Shown: in pieces, positions 1 through 10,275 of the stretch
How the letters are laid out: each line of letters starts with the position of its first letter
Numbering within the stretch: the stretch's first letter is position 1
Assembly: GCA_003427395.1 (NCBI GenBank)
Contig: BFEA01000529.1
Location: forward strand, 303,454-325,986
Reading direction: 5' to 3'
DNA length: 22,533 nucleotides
DNA from: Chara braunii
Lineage: Eukaryota > Streptophyta > Charophyceae > Charales > Characeae
Notes under the pieces: generated by a model
Seen by the model: the letters and a program-made list of their open reading frames with translations, nothing else
Told to the model about the DNA's origin: nothing
Database searches by the model: none
Made by a program: the position numbers and the translations under genes

Positions 1-480
1 GTGTGTGTGTGTGGGTGAACGTGTGTGTGTGTGTGTGTGTGAGAGAGAGCGAGAGAGAGAGAGATTTTGTTTCTACTGGTTCATGCAACCTGGTCATGGT
101 ATCCCTTACCCTGCTTCTGTATGTGGGCGAAAAGAAGAGGGAGGGAGGTTGTCTCGTCCCGTGATTCCGGAGGTTAGGGCTGGCAAGGGATTTTTGTTTT
201 GTCTTTGCTGATTTGATTTGGAAGGAGCTTCAGTAAGCGTTTGTGGCTCGCCGGACCACTCGCCAACCGTGAATAATAGAGAAGGTCTGGCGGGTGCACT
301 CTACGTTCTAGAGGTCGGTACTTGTCGATTGGCACGTTTGGTGGGTAGTGCGGGGAGGCCCCATTGTCTCTGTGGCGTTACTGTGAGGTATTCCAGGCTA
401 ATAGTTTGGCCAGCTCATCGTTTGACCCGAACGCATGCGGACGGGTAATAATACTTTAATTTTCTTCGCTTGAGGACCCG
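1..480. repeat. (GT)n-(GA)n compound microsatellite, then unassigned sequence
   Basis: Positions 1-65 are a GT run passing into a GA run. The rest, to about 480, shows no protein family, RNA gene or clear repeat. Open frames here are short and their composition looks random. Confidence 0.8.
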
Positions 481-513
481 ACAGCCCTGAGGCCATCGTT
501 CAATATAACGATA

Positions 514-677
514 GATGCCCCTCGTTCACGTCTTAACCAGATGTAATCAGATGACGGGGTTAAGACGTGAAAGATGCCCCTCGTATTACTGGTCGGACAA
601 CAGTAGTAATCAGATGACAGGTTGCTGTCTATCATCTGGCTATGGAGGGGGTTAAGACGTGAAAGATGTCCCTCGTC
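514..677. repeat. Cluster of short direct and inverted repeats
   Basis: The motif GATGCCCCTCGT occurs at 514-525 and 573-584, with one change at 665-676. The 14-mer GGTTAAGACGTGAA occurs at 558-571 and 650-663 and in inverted form at 525-538. The two direct copies each run on into the GATG.CCCTCGT motif. The arrangement suggests a rearranged small foldback element. No coding content is visible. Confidence 0.6.
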
Positions 678-709
678 GTGAGATGTGGATGAATTTGCAA
701 GGGGGGCTG

Positions 710-881
710 AGGACCTCGCTCCACTTCTCTCCACATGCACAAAAGTTAAAATATGGCAGTGTATCTTCCCATGTTTCTCTCCACATGCACAAAAAAGAAA
801 CTATGGCAGTGTATCTTCCCCTGTTCTAGCGGACGATTCATTCCAATCTTGTACATTTGGAGAGTAGTGGAGCGAAGGCCT
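710..881. mobile_element. Foldback/MITE-like element, family B copy 1
   Basis: The ends are inverted repeats of about 22-24 bp. The left end starts AGGACCTCGCTCCACTTCTC at 710, and the right end (858-881) reads as its near reverse complement. Inside there is a direct duplication of about 49 bp containing TCTCCACATGCACAAAA, with units starting near 727 and 776. The right half (GCGGACGATTCATTC, then ACATTTGG) recurs at 7511-7550 in copy 2. No transposase is visible, and I see no certain target-site duplication. Confidence 0.6.
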
Positions 882-1000
882 GAAACACGCAGGAGGTTTC
901 GTTTGCCGGTAATGGATGGATTTGTCGGAGGGTCGTTTTGCTGTCCGTGGGAGTTGTCAAAACGACTCTAAACGCGAAAAACAGCCCTCCAAAAAGGGTT

Positions 1001-1113
1001 ACTACCGTCTTCACCCGAATAGAACGCCCGGTTGTTATCGCCGCATCTGGACCGAAAGGTGTGCCACATACAGCTATAATGACCGGGCGTTCTATTCGGG
1101 TTAAAACGGTAGT
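1001..1113. mobile_element. MITE-like element, family A copy 1
   Basis: This element of about 113 bp has inverted ends of about 37 bp. The left end begins ACTACCGTCTTCACCCGAAT and the right end closes with the near-complement, ...CGGGTTAAAACGGTAGT. Each arm carries AGAACGCCCGGT (or its complement) and then an ATAAT/ATTAT box. Related copies lie at 10295-10406, 13684-13798, 17228-17340, 17425-17540 (degraded) and 20933-21114. The centre is non-coding. No clear target-site duplication is seen. Confidence 0.75.
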
Positions 1114-1307
1114 CTTTACTGAAGGAAGAATTGGCTGAAGGAAGGACTGCCTTGGACTTCTCTCTTGAAAAGAGAATTAGCACAAGGAAATGGATGGAAG
1201 CCCAGCCTCGCAAGAAATAGCGTCAAAAAAAGGGTTACTGGTCTTTATTGTTCTGTACTACTGTATGTTTTGAGCGGGGCCGTGAAGGAAGAAATGCCCG
1301 GCACTCG

Positions 1308-1445
1308 GACTCGCTCCACTACACAGCACTCGATATGCATTTGGACGCGTTCTGGACTGTGCATTCGGATGAGTAAAACATTTGAATGTATCGAGTCCCG
1401 AAAGCGTCCAAATGGATGTAAAGTGTTATGTATTGGAGCGAGACT
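1308..1445. mobile_element. Foldback element with ~50-bp arms (family C)
   Basis: The left arm (1308-1361) and right arm (1394-1445) are imperfect reverse complements. Each has GACTCGCTCCA or similar at the outside and CATTTGGACGC in the middle. The loop is about 32 bp. The outer CTCGCTCCA motif is shared with family B, but the interior differs. It does not appear to encode a protein. Confidence 0.6.
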
Positions 1446-1589
1446 CATTGTCTTTCGCTGATTAGATGGTTCCCTTAAAGATCTGAAAGGTGGCAGCAAG
1501 GCGATGAAGATGCTGATCGTCCCGCTTCCTGGCGTCGTTCGTGTTGGGTACCGCCAGCGCCGTGTCATGGATCGACCTGCGCCGCGTTC

Positions 1590-1680
1590 CACACACACAC
1601 ACACACACATGCAGCCACACGTACACCCACACATAGACACACGCACACATGTACACACACATACACACGTACACACTGGA
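1590..1680. repeat. Imperfect (CA)n microsatellite
   Basis: CA-rich repeat interrupted by CGTA, CATG and TAGA. Long minus-strand open frames here are translations of the repeat. Confidence 0.9.
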
Positions 1681-1863
1681 TGACGTGGCGAGTTCTTATT
1701 CGTCAATCAAGTGCATCCTGATCCTGGGCAGACCGTCGGGTTCAACCTGCTGACGAGTCCGTGAAGACCGACGAAAAAGTCTGGCACAGTCATGCCTTTT
1801 TTGTGGAGTTGTGTATACGAGCATGACAACACGCTCTCTGTTTTGTTTGTAGCGCACATAACA

Positions 1864-1902
1864 ACACACACACACACACACTCTCTCTCTCTCTCTCTCT
1901 CT
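1864..1902. repeat. (CA)n-(CT)n compound microsatellite
   Basis: A CA run passes directly into a CT run. This is the same dinucleotide pairing seen in the satellite that follows. Confidence 0.9.
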
Positions 1903-2049
1903 CGACTGTGGTTGGACGTGAGATGTGGTGGGGCGGGTGGTCGTTGGACTGTGTTTGGCCGGGAGCTGTGGTGGGCCGGGAGCAGTGGTGGGCTTGCCGA
2001 TGGATTTGCGTTGGAGGATTGAGGACGGCTGAACGCCGCGCTCCAGGAT

Positions 2050-2583
2050 GGGAGACTGAGGTTAGTGGGATCGCTCACTTGCCCCCCCACCGACTCCGCC
2101 ACCCAGCCCTCCCTTCCCCCGCCTCCGTTCCCGCTCCTCTGCACTCCGGCACGGATTCCACAACCCCCCCGCCCTCCCCTCAACCCCCCTCCGTTTCCCC
2201 TCCCCTCTGCTGCTCCTCTGCCAATTTTCCGCTATCCCCGCTCTCCCGCCTCCGTTCCCCATCAGTTCCCCTTCCGTTCACCCTCCGCTCCTCCTCCGTA
2301 CCCTACTCCGCTACCTCCCCATCCCCCCACTTTTCCCTTCGCCCGCTCCGCGTCCCTCCATTTTCGGATTCTTGGTATCTTTGTTTGTTAGAGAGAGAGA
2401 GAGAGCTGGACTCTGCGCTTACGCCCCTCCCGCCTCTTGTGTCCGCTTCCCTCTGACTCCGCCTCACTGGACCTCCCTACTCCGCGCTCACGCCCCTCCC
2501 GCCTCTCGTGTCCGCTTCCCTCTGATCCCGCCTCACTGGGCCTCCCTTCCATTTTCGGATCTTAGTGTGTGAGATATATGTAT

Positions 2584-2645
<62 letters not shown>

Positions 2646-3239
2646 GGACTCCGCGCCTACGCCCCTACCGGCTCTCATGTCCGCTTCCTTTCCGACTCAG
2701 CCTCGTAGGGTCTCCCTTCCATTTTCGGAGCTTAGTGTGTGTGTGTGTGAGTGAGAGAGAGAGAGAGAGAGTGTTTCCCCTCTCGCTCGCCCTCCCCGAC
2801 TCCATTACTTCCCGACCTCCTCTCCTCCTCCACTCTGCTCCGCTAACCCCGGCCTCCTGCCTCCGTTCCGCGTCCGTTCCCCCTCCGTTCCTCGTTCGGC
2901 ACCCTGCCACCACGACCCTCTTCTCCCCCACTCCACCCCGTTACCCTCCTCTGCAACCCTACCCGCCACCTTCCCCGACGCCACCCCGACTCCCTTCTCC
3001 GTCACCCTTCTCTCCGCCGATTCCGCCACCCTCTTTCGGAACTTAGTTCTTTAGGGGGGGAGGGAGGGAGGGAGAGAGAGAGAGAGAGAGAGCTGGACTC
3101 CGACCCTACGGCCCTCCCTCTTCTTAACTCCGCCTCCGCGCTTTGGCTCCCCTGCGCTCCTCGCCACGTTACTCCGCTACCCTCGTCCCCACTCCCTCCT
3201 CCGCCTTCCTCCCATTTTCGGACGTCAGTTTGTTTGTCA

Positions 3240-3290
<51 letters not shown>
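2050..3290. repeat. Compound polypyrimidine satellite with embedded microsatellites
   Basis: The + strand is strongly C/T-rich and built from related units of about 170-310 bp. Each unit ends in a TTTTCGGA-like box (near 2361, 2551, 2721, 3031 and 3211), usually followed by CTTAGT, then a GT/CA run and a GA run. Three of the GA runs lead into GCTGGACTC (near 2405, 2643 and 3091) and then pyrimidine-rich CTCCGC/CCCTCC sequence. Positions 2410-2550 also contain an inner tandem of about 72 bp (GCCCCTCCCGCCTCT). All frames through it are low complexity, so I call no gene. Confidence 0.75.
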
Positions 3291-3299
3291 GGCTTTTTG

Positions 3300-3796
3300 G
3301 TTTTGAACTCCCGCCATTCAATGATCGGTGGGACCTCAGTGGGAATGAGAAGCTTTGCCACCATTGGGAAGAAAGAATGGCGTCTACCACCATTGTTTAA
3401 GAAAAAGCTAGGGCGCGAGGTCGAGAGGAAGTTGGGTGGATGAAGGGGGTTGGTTAGGGTTGCGGGAAGAGGTGTACAGCGAGCAAGAGAGAGAGAGAGA
3501 GAGACAGAGAGAGTTGCACTGTGCTGCTTCGTTTCGTCTTCGGCTTTTGCCTTCCAGGGAATGCATCGAAGATGCACGTTCAGCATTACGGCTCACATGG
3601 CAACTCTACCTCGGACGCGTGCAGATTGAATGTTCCGTAGCGGACGACAAGTGCAAGCAGATTGGAGGAGGATGATTACTTCGTTCACATATTACAGGAC
3701 CTGCTTAACAACAATGACACTTGTATTTGCAGGTGGCTTCTTATCCCTGGGCGACTCTCAATCACACCACCATGCTCCACGGAACTGAGAGGAACT
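3300..3796. other. Unassigned region with a GA microsatellite (3484-3513)
   Basis: Apart from the GA run, nothing is recognisable. I looked for the missing first exon of eIF1A (basic, lysine/glycine-rich N terminus) here and upstream and did not find it. Confidence 0.5.
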
Positions 3797-3866
3797 CACA
3801 CACACACACACACAGAGCAAAGGACTGAAAATCCTTGTGTCAGTGGTTCGAATCCACTTCTAAACA
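3797..3866 (+). pseudogene. trnF: Partial tRNA-Phe(GAA), mitochondrial-type, 5' end replaced by (CA)n
   Basis: The 3' two thirds of a tRNA are well preserved. The end of the D arm (GAGC) is at 3815-3818. The anticodon stem AAGGA/TCCTT is perfect around the loop CTGAAAA, giving anticodon GAA at 3827-3829. The T stem AGTGG/CCACT is perfect around TTCGAAT, and the acceptor strand TCTAAAC plus A ends at 3866. The matching 5' acceptor and D-arm start are missing, and a CA repeat (3797-3814) stands in their place. The arms resemble plant organelle tRNA-Phe, more mitochondrial than plastid. The likely origin is organelle DNA transferred to the nucleus, so it is not a functional gene. Confidence 0.6.
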
Positions 3867-4795
3867 GGCAACATCAATCTCTTAAGAAACTCAACTTGGT
3901 CAACTTGCCGAGTAAGTAGGCTAAGGACGGATGTATACTGAGCAACAACAGGCTCGAGCGGGCTAGTGGCCACACACACACACTCAGCTCAGGAAGTAAG
4001 CACACGGCTTACATACGAGATCTGTTTATCACAGACATATTCAAAAAACACGTGGAACAGACTCAGATTCGGAATTCTCAGTGAACTTGTCAATGGGACA
4101 TTATTCTCTTAGAAAAGAGTTCCCAGACTGCAACTGCGGGGTTCCTTTCGCACTGTAGGGAGCAAAACACAATGCAGACAAGCCAAAGACTTTCCAAAGA
4201 TAACACTCGACAAGCAACCTAGCCACCACAGAAGAAAAAACAAAAAAACAAAGAAAACAAAGTTCGTTGGTATTCCCTCCTGTTTTCTTGCAAGCGAAGC
4301 TGCAACAGGTCATCTAGTCCTTGTGAAAGCTTGGCTTGTACTGGCTATTAATGAGCCGTGAGTATGTATCACACTGGTGACTCGAGGTAGGATATGCTGA
4401 TTTTTGTTTTTCAAAAGAAGATAGGTAGGGTATGCTGACAAGCTCACACGATCACATGGCATGTTTCTACAGGCTTGAGAGTGTGCATGTGTGAAAGTGA
4501 AGAGAGAAGATGAGTGGAAACCGGCGAATGGGTCGAAACCCATGCAAACTGTTGCTGGCATCCCTCTCGAAGCATGTCTGTGAGAGAGAGAGGGAGAGAG
4601 AGAGAGAGTGGCTTTAGACAAAACCGCTTTTGCTTGCACCACCCTAAAGTGATGATTTCTTTGTGGGTATGAAAAAAAGAGAAGCGAATGAAGCTGTGGA
4701 GTTTGTTCATGCATTTTCATGTTAGTTGGCTTGGGTTGGTGCGTGTTTATCTCATTTCATTCTCTGGTGTGGTTTTGTGATTTCTGTGTATGCAG
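3867..4795. other. Unassigned; likely upstream intron of eIF1A
   Basis: No second organelle gene is recognised after the tRNA fragment, although the first ~100 bases could belong to the same insertion. A GA microsatellite lies at 4582-4608. The last ~70 bases are T-rich and end in TATGCAG, the acceptor of the first recognised eIF1A exon, so this stretch is probably intron. Confidence 0.5.
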
Positions 4796-4914
4796 AATAC
4801 GCGCAGGTGACCCGAATGCTTGGGAACGGAAGACTGGAGGCACAATGTATGGATGGAATCAAGCGGCTTTGTCACATTCGGGGCAAAATGAGGAAAAAAG
4901 TTTGGGTCAATGCG
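4796..4914 (+). CDS. EIF1A: eIF1A exon: N-terminal half of the OB fold
   Basis: The acceptor is TATGCAG and the donor GTAAGT. The exon starts with two bases that complete a Glu or similar codon and then holds 39 full codons from [10 protein letters not shown] to KKVWVNA. It contains the strongly conserved LCHIRGKM segment. CMDG and GKM are plant-like, whereas RKKVW is closer to animal eIF1A. It ends in phase 0. Confidence 0.95.
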
Positions 4915-7900
4915 GTAAGTCAGCCGATTCGCCCCGGGGGACTGTAGGAAGGGGATTTAGTGCGCGCACAATCAAACGTTGGGGAGTCCTTTTGTCTCTT
5001 GAACGTGCAATCGTCTCTGAGAACAGGCAGTTATTTTTAACAGGCAATTGTTTTTTGCAGGCAGAAAGGCCTGGGCAGGGAAGGTGAAGAGGAGGATGCA
5101 CAGAGGGGTGAAAACCCTCCGCCATGATCTAAATAAATAGCACATGAGAAAGGAAGTGTGTCAGTTTACATTCCAAAAGAAACAAACCAGAAAATGAAAA
5201 AGGATTGCATAATAACTGTCTCTTATACACATCTAGATGTGTATAAGAGACAGCTCTGAGAACAGGCAGTTATTTTTAACAGGCAATTGTTTTTTGCAGG
5301 CAGGAAGGCCTGGGCAGGGAAGGTGAAGAGGGGGATGCACAGAGGGGGGGGGGGGGGGGGAACTCCGCCATGATCTAAATAAAGAGTACATGAGAAAGGA
5401 AGTGTGTCAGTTTACATTCCAAAAGAAAGAAACCAGAAAACGAAAGAGGATTGCATAATAATGATGTGGTTTCGCATAATGACATCATCACGACGGGGAA
5501 CAGAAGTAGTAATTGCCTTAATGCTCACGACGGGGAACACAAGTACTAATCTCCGTAATGCCTTTCTTCTGGCTATTGCTGGTGTCTTATGTTCTGTTCC
5601 TAGGGTCTGACACAGGTGTCGGCTCAATGCCAGTTGTGAATGTTCAGTGTCATTGCTGGTCCCAAATGAATAATCCTGCAACCCCTTCCGCTCCCTCTGT
5701 CCCTTCTTCTTGTAAGAAAAAACCACAAGGCACTCAGCCCCAACTATTCTGGGGGCCATCAGTCCGGTTGCTTATCACCAGCAAGCAGAAGTTCATAAGA
5801 ACAAAAGAGGTGAGATAGAGAAAGAAGAAGATAGAAGAAACCCCCGAAGTAGAGCCCCTGCGATCTCGGGTCAGTCAGCTAGGTGCCATTGCTCCCCCGC
5901 GGGCCCAGGTGGGTGAAGTGAGTAAGCTGGGTAAGCTGATTGCTTGTAGCCGGGAGACGCTAGCCAGACTTCTGAGGCCTCTGCTTTGACATGCACCGAT
6001 ATGCATAACCTAAGGAGCGTTAGCTATGAAACCACCGGGACCTGAGATGTGAAAGGAATGACCGACCTCGGGAAAGGATTTGGGGGGAGTTGTTTTTTGG
6101 AGGCCCTTTATCCCGTTTATCACCTCCCAACTTTCCCACTCCATAAAAGTGATTTGAATTTCGTTTGCTCTAATCCCAAGTGCCTCCTTACCATGAGATT
6201 CAAGGCCCTACTGTCTACAGCACCTTCCCTCCTCCTTGCCCCCGTGATCCTGTTCGCTCCCTCCTTGTGGGTATCCTTCCCCCTTGGTTCTCCTGGACCC
6301 TAGTCCCTTCTTGTTGTTGGTTCTTTTATGTCGGTTCGTGATTGTTTCTTCAGCTCTTCATGTTTGTCTGATGTCACGGCATGCCTGTTTCTGCCCTGGT
6401 TCTCCCTTCCGTTGCCTTTTGAGGATTCTGTTTCTTTCCGTTGTCGTATCGTCGTCCTGTTATGATGCTTATCCAATCGTTTTGATATGCCCTGGGGTTT
6501 CTTCCACACATCACCGTTTTCCTCTTCTCATTCCGGTCTCCATGGCAGCTCAGGTTGCAGAGTGATTGAGACTCAGTCAATCTACACAGAATGACAATGA
6601 AGTGATCGTCTGAGCTGGACTACCGCGCACCGCACCGTCCGGTGCGCCATACGGGGTCTGGTTCGGGACCTCCCCGCCTTGCCTAAAGGCCAGCCAGTAC
6701 CCGTACCAGACAGGACCACACCGTGCTGCATGCTGTCCAGTAGGGCCATTTCCCGTCCGGTGCGCCGTACGGGGTCCGGTCCGGGACCTTCCCGTCTGGC
6801 CTACATGCCCCTCATCGTGCCACACTGTCCAGTAGGGCCATCTCCCATCCGGTGCAGTTTTGTGCACGAACTGTGGAGAGGCCCAATGCCCCGTTGCTCT
6901 TGTGCGAAAACAATTTTTTTTTTTTTTTTTAAATCTACATCTACTACATTCTATTAAAGTTCCTACTGTTGGGACTAGACTTTGCCTATTCTGTGAGATG
7001 GGCTGTCCGATAAGCAGTCTGCTTTTTGGCATCTATCAACGGTGTGCCCGAAAATGCGAATGAGATGCAGTGGCCAATGGAAATTACAGGCTGGCCGAAG
7101 CGCCCAAAAAAAAGGGGAATTAATGATGGGCCTTGAAAAAGGGAGAAAAGTGGAGGCAGTGTATAACTCACTTTTAGAACGGAAGATTCATTCTCATTTT
7201 TGGTTTTTGGTAAGTGCTGCAGCGAGACCCGGTATCCCATGTGCGTTTCATTCGTTCGTTTCGTTTTGTCATTTCTGAAGTGCTTTTCGTTCGTTCCTTT
7301 CGTTTTGTCATTTTCCCTTTCCTTTTTTTGCTCTATTGGGGATTGTAGTCGTGCCCTTGCTGCACCGCTCAGCAAAAGGCAAAAATGAGAATGAACGGTC
7401 CCCTAGAATATGTAAACATACACCGCTTCAGTTTTTCTCTCTGCGGGCCTCGCTCCACTGCTCTTCACATGCACAAAAGGCAAAGAGTGTTGGTGTATCT
7501 TTCCATGTTCGAGCGGACGATTCATTCATTCTCATTTTGCACATTTGGGGAGGAGCGGAGCAAGGGCCTGTGATTGGTGCGGTGCGGCGAGGCGATGGGG
7601 TGGGCGCTGCAGAGAATGGAAATCCTGATGTGTAGTTGTTTATTCGGGCCACCTTGGAAATGCAAAGAAGAATATGCACTCCTTCCACTGATCGGTGTAG
7701 TGAACGTTGGGTTGTTGGTCAAGGACTAAGCACAGCAGCTGCCTTTTTTCTTTTTTCTTTTGCAGAGCAGCGGCCGGAGGAAGCTGGAGTCTACCTCCCT
7801 CCCTTTTTTTCCCTGCTCTTTGACTAGCGAAGAGGGCAGTCCCACCTCGGAAGGAGTTGAGGGTTGGCTATGCGAGAACAGAGCCTGGAAAGTGAGCACC

Positions 7901-8543
7901 GCTGACATAAGACACTGGGGATGATGGTGAAGGAAAGAAAGTAGTTAGGCAACACCACCAGTACTTGGCCCATACATCGGCCGCGGGCCCCTCCCCGCGA
8001 CTCTCGGAGGCCTGCGGTTCACTCTGGGCCATTGATGCGATTTATCATCGCCCCAGAGGCTGCGAAAGTTGCGGGGCGTCTATGACAATGCCCCGCGGCC
8101 GATGTATGGGCCAAGTACTGGTGGCTTAATGAAGACTGCACTGCTGCTCGAGAACTATTTTTGAAGCTGCGGTTGTCTCACTTTGTCCCTTGTGTGTTTT
8201 GGAAATTAGTAGTGCGCATCTACGGACTAATTTTGTTTGTGTGGCCTGTTGATCCGGTTGGTGGTTGTTTCCACGGTGTGCTTATGCAGGGTGATATTAT
8301 CCTTGTAGGCCTGCGAGACTACCAAGATGAAAAAGCTGATGTCATCCAGAAGTGAGTCCAATCTGAAGACCATTACAGCAAATATCATTTTTATAAATCC
8401 TGAGATTATATTGTGATGAGACTGCGATTTCTGGTTGGCTGATCTTTCCCTGCTATTGCTGGACTGCTTGCAGGGTGCATCAGTGTTTTGAGTTGCAAAA
8501 AAGTGCACATGTGCCACGCAGTCTTGTGTGTGTGTGTGTGTGC

Positions 8544-8606
<63 letters not shown>

Positions 8607-10144
8607 CTTAGCCTGTGCGGAATCCTGTTTGTGCCTTGATTTTAATGCTCTTCAAATGTGAAGGCTTATGAACAGGGAGATCAGGTGTGGCACTGTTTGT
8701 GTTGATGCAGACAAACATGCTCCGTTATGGTCTTTATTGTGCTGTGCATGCTCCGTTATGGTCTTTATTGTGCTGTGCATGCCTGATTTTCAGTTGTTCT
8801 GTCTGGCTATCCTTTTTCCGACACGATGATAGTATGTGTTTGGCTTATTAAGGGCAAGTATGCTCAGGAATTTGATGCTATTGCCTTGGGCCTTGCATGT
8901 ATGATTAGGAGTTTCTTCCGATTACCTTACATATTGTTAGTGAATGAGGTTTTGTCTACCTCCGTCATTTTCAGCAGGTAACTAACGTTGATGATGTCGT
9001 GTGCATCTAAAACAGATACATGGCAGATGAAGCAAGAAGTTTGAAGGCCTATGGAGAGCTGCCAGAATCCAGTACGTTATCTCACCCTATTGTAATCGAT
9101 ATAGTTATTATACTCTTTTGCTTGTCCAGAGTGACTGTGTGTGGGTTGTTTGATTGCGGATGGATTAGACTCCAGGGATCTGGGATGGTGGGCTGGCGTT
9201 GAGCTCATGTTCATTCTTCTATCAATGACCCTCTATCCCTCATCTTACTTGTACCTCGTTGATCCCAGACTATGATCCCGGACTATGGTGGGGTAAGCTG
9301 CTGTTGGGCGACTTGTTATTAGAATATACCCCCTCCAGCTGGTGGGAGTATAGGTCGTTATTAGAATATACCCCCTCCAGCTGGTGGGAGTAAAGGTCGT
9401 TATTAGAATATACCCCCTCCAGCTGGTGGGAGTAAAGGTCGTTATTAGAATATACCCCCTCCAGCTGGTTGGAGTAAAGGTCGTCGAGCAAACAGTAGGG
9501 GAGAGGAAGAGCGAACAGGAGTGTTTCCTGCTCTGTAAACTGCCACTGCCACGCAGCCTCTTTTTGCTGAGGTGGACAACCCCGATGCGCATGGTGATGT
9601 CTTTTTTTCCCTTTTGCTTTTGGCCTGCATCGCCAGCCATTTTGGTCCTGTAGCACTGTTCATCTGAAGTCTCTTCGGAGTGGTACATTTTCGATTCTCG
9701 ATGTTGCCTGGGACAGGTAGTGATGAACAGTGCTACAGGACCAAAATGGCCTCGTTTCTTTAGGTCATTCACAGGAAATCCAATATGGCCAGGGTTTGTA
9801 TTCACAGGAATTCCAATATCTCGCAAGTCGACTGCACACTAATGTCATGATGGGGATCTATCTTTTTTTTTCTTTTTTTTTTAAAGAAATACAGCTGTCT
9901 TCTCCTTGGATACGGTGGACAAGCGCATTGTTGGACCACATAATATGGTAGTTTATCGTTGCGCTCTTGAAGTGGGCAAGCGATTGCTGGACACCACATT
10001 TTCTGTTATCTCAAGTCGTTGGTTTCCCCAGAGCCATGGACCAAACCTTGACCCTCGTCTATTTTTGTGGGCATAGTTGTAAAAGAACTGGCTGTAATTC
10101 TAGATGTGGCCCTGCACAAAGTTAGGATAATCTTGGCATTTGAA

Positions 10145-10184
<40 letters not shown>

Positions 10185-10233
10185 TGTGTGTGTGCGTGTG
10201 TTTGTGTGTGTGCGTGTGTGTGTGTGTGCGTGC

Positions 10234-10275
<42 letters not shown>

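Larger units (their letters stand above)
4915..8289 (+). other. eIF1A intron (3375 bp) with adapter and repeats
   Basis: It runs from donor GTAAGT to acceptor TTATGCAG. It contains the Nextera junction with its flanking duplicate (5015-5461), GC-rich imperfect tandem units (6620-6850), a family B element (7445-7570) and a family D element (7955-8124). Open frames at 6049-6303 and 6284-6565 have no recognisable domain and lie inside the intron. Because of the adapter the true length is uncertain. Confidence 0.8.

Noticed and set aside
1245-1706. Minus-strand open frame of 153 codons
   Set aside because: It covers the family C foldback and a CA microsatellite. Half of it is Cys/Val repeat translation.
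1707-3046. Several long frames on both strands (Pro/Ser-rich or Gly/Arg-rich)
   Set aside because: They are translations of the polypyrimidine satellite. Composition is extreme and no motif is present.
9315-9482. CRISPR-like array
   Set aside because: The repeats are directly tandem without unique spacers, and the DNA is eukaryotic nuclear sequence.
9245-9826. Minus-strand 193-codon frame with four 14-residue repeats
   Set aside because: It spans the minisatellite and the foldback inside an eIF1A intron. The repeat length simply keeps the frame open.
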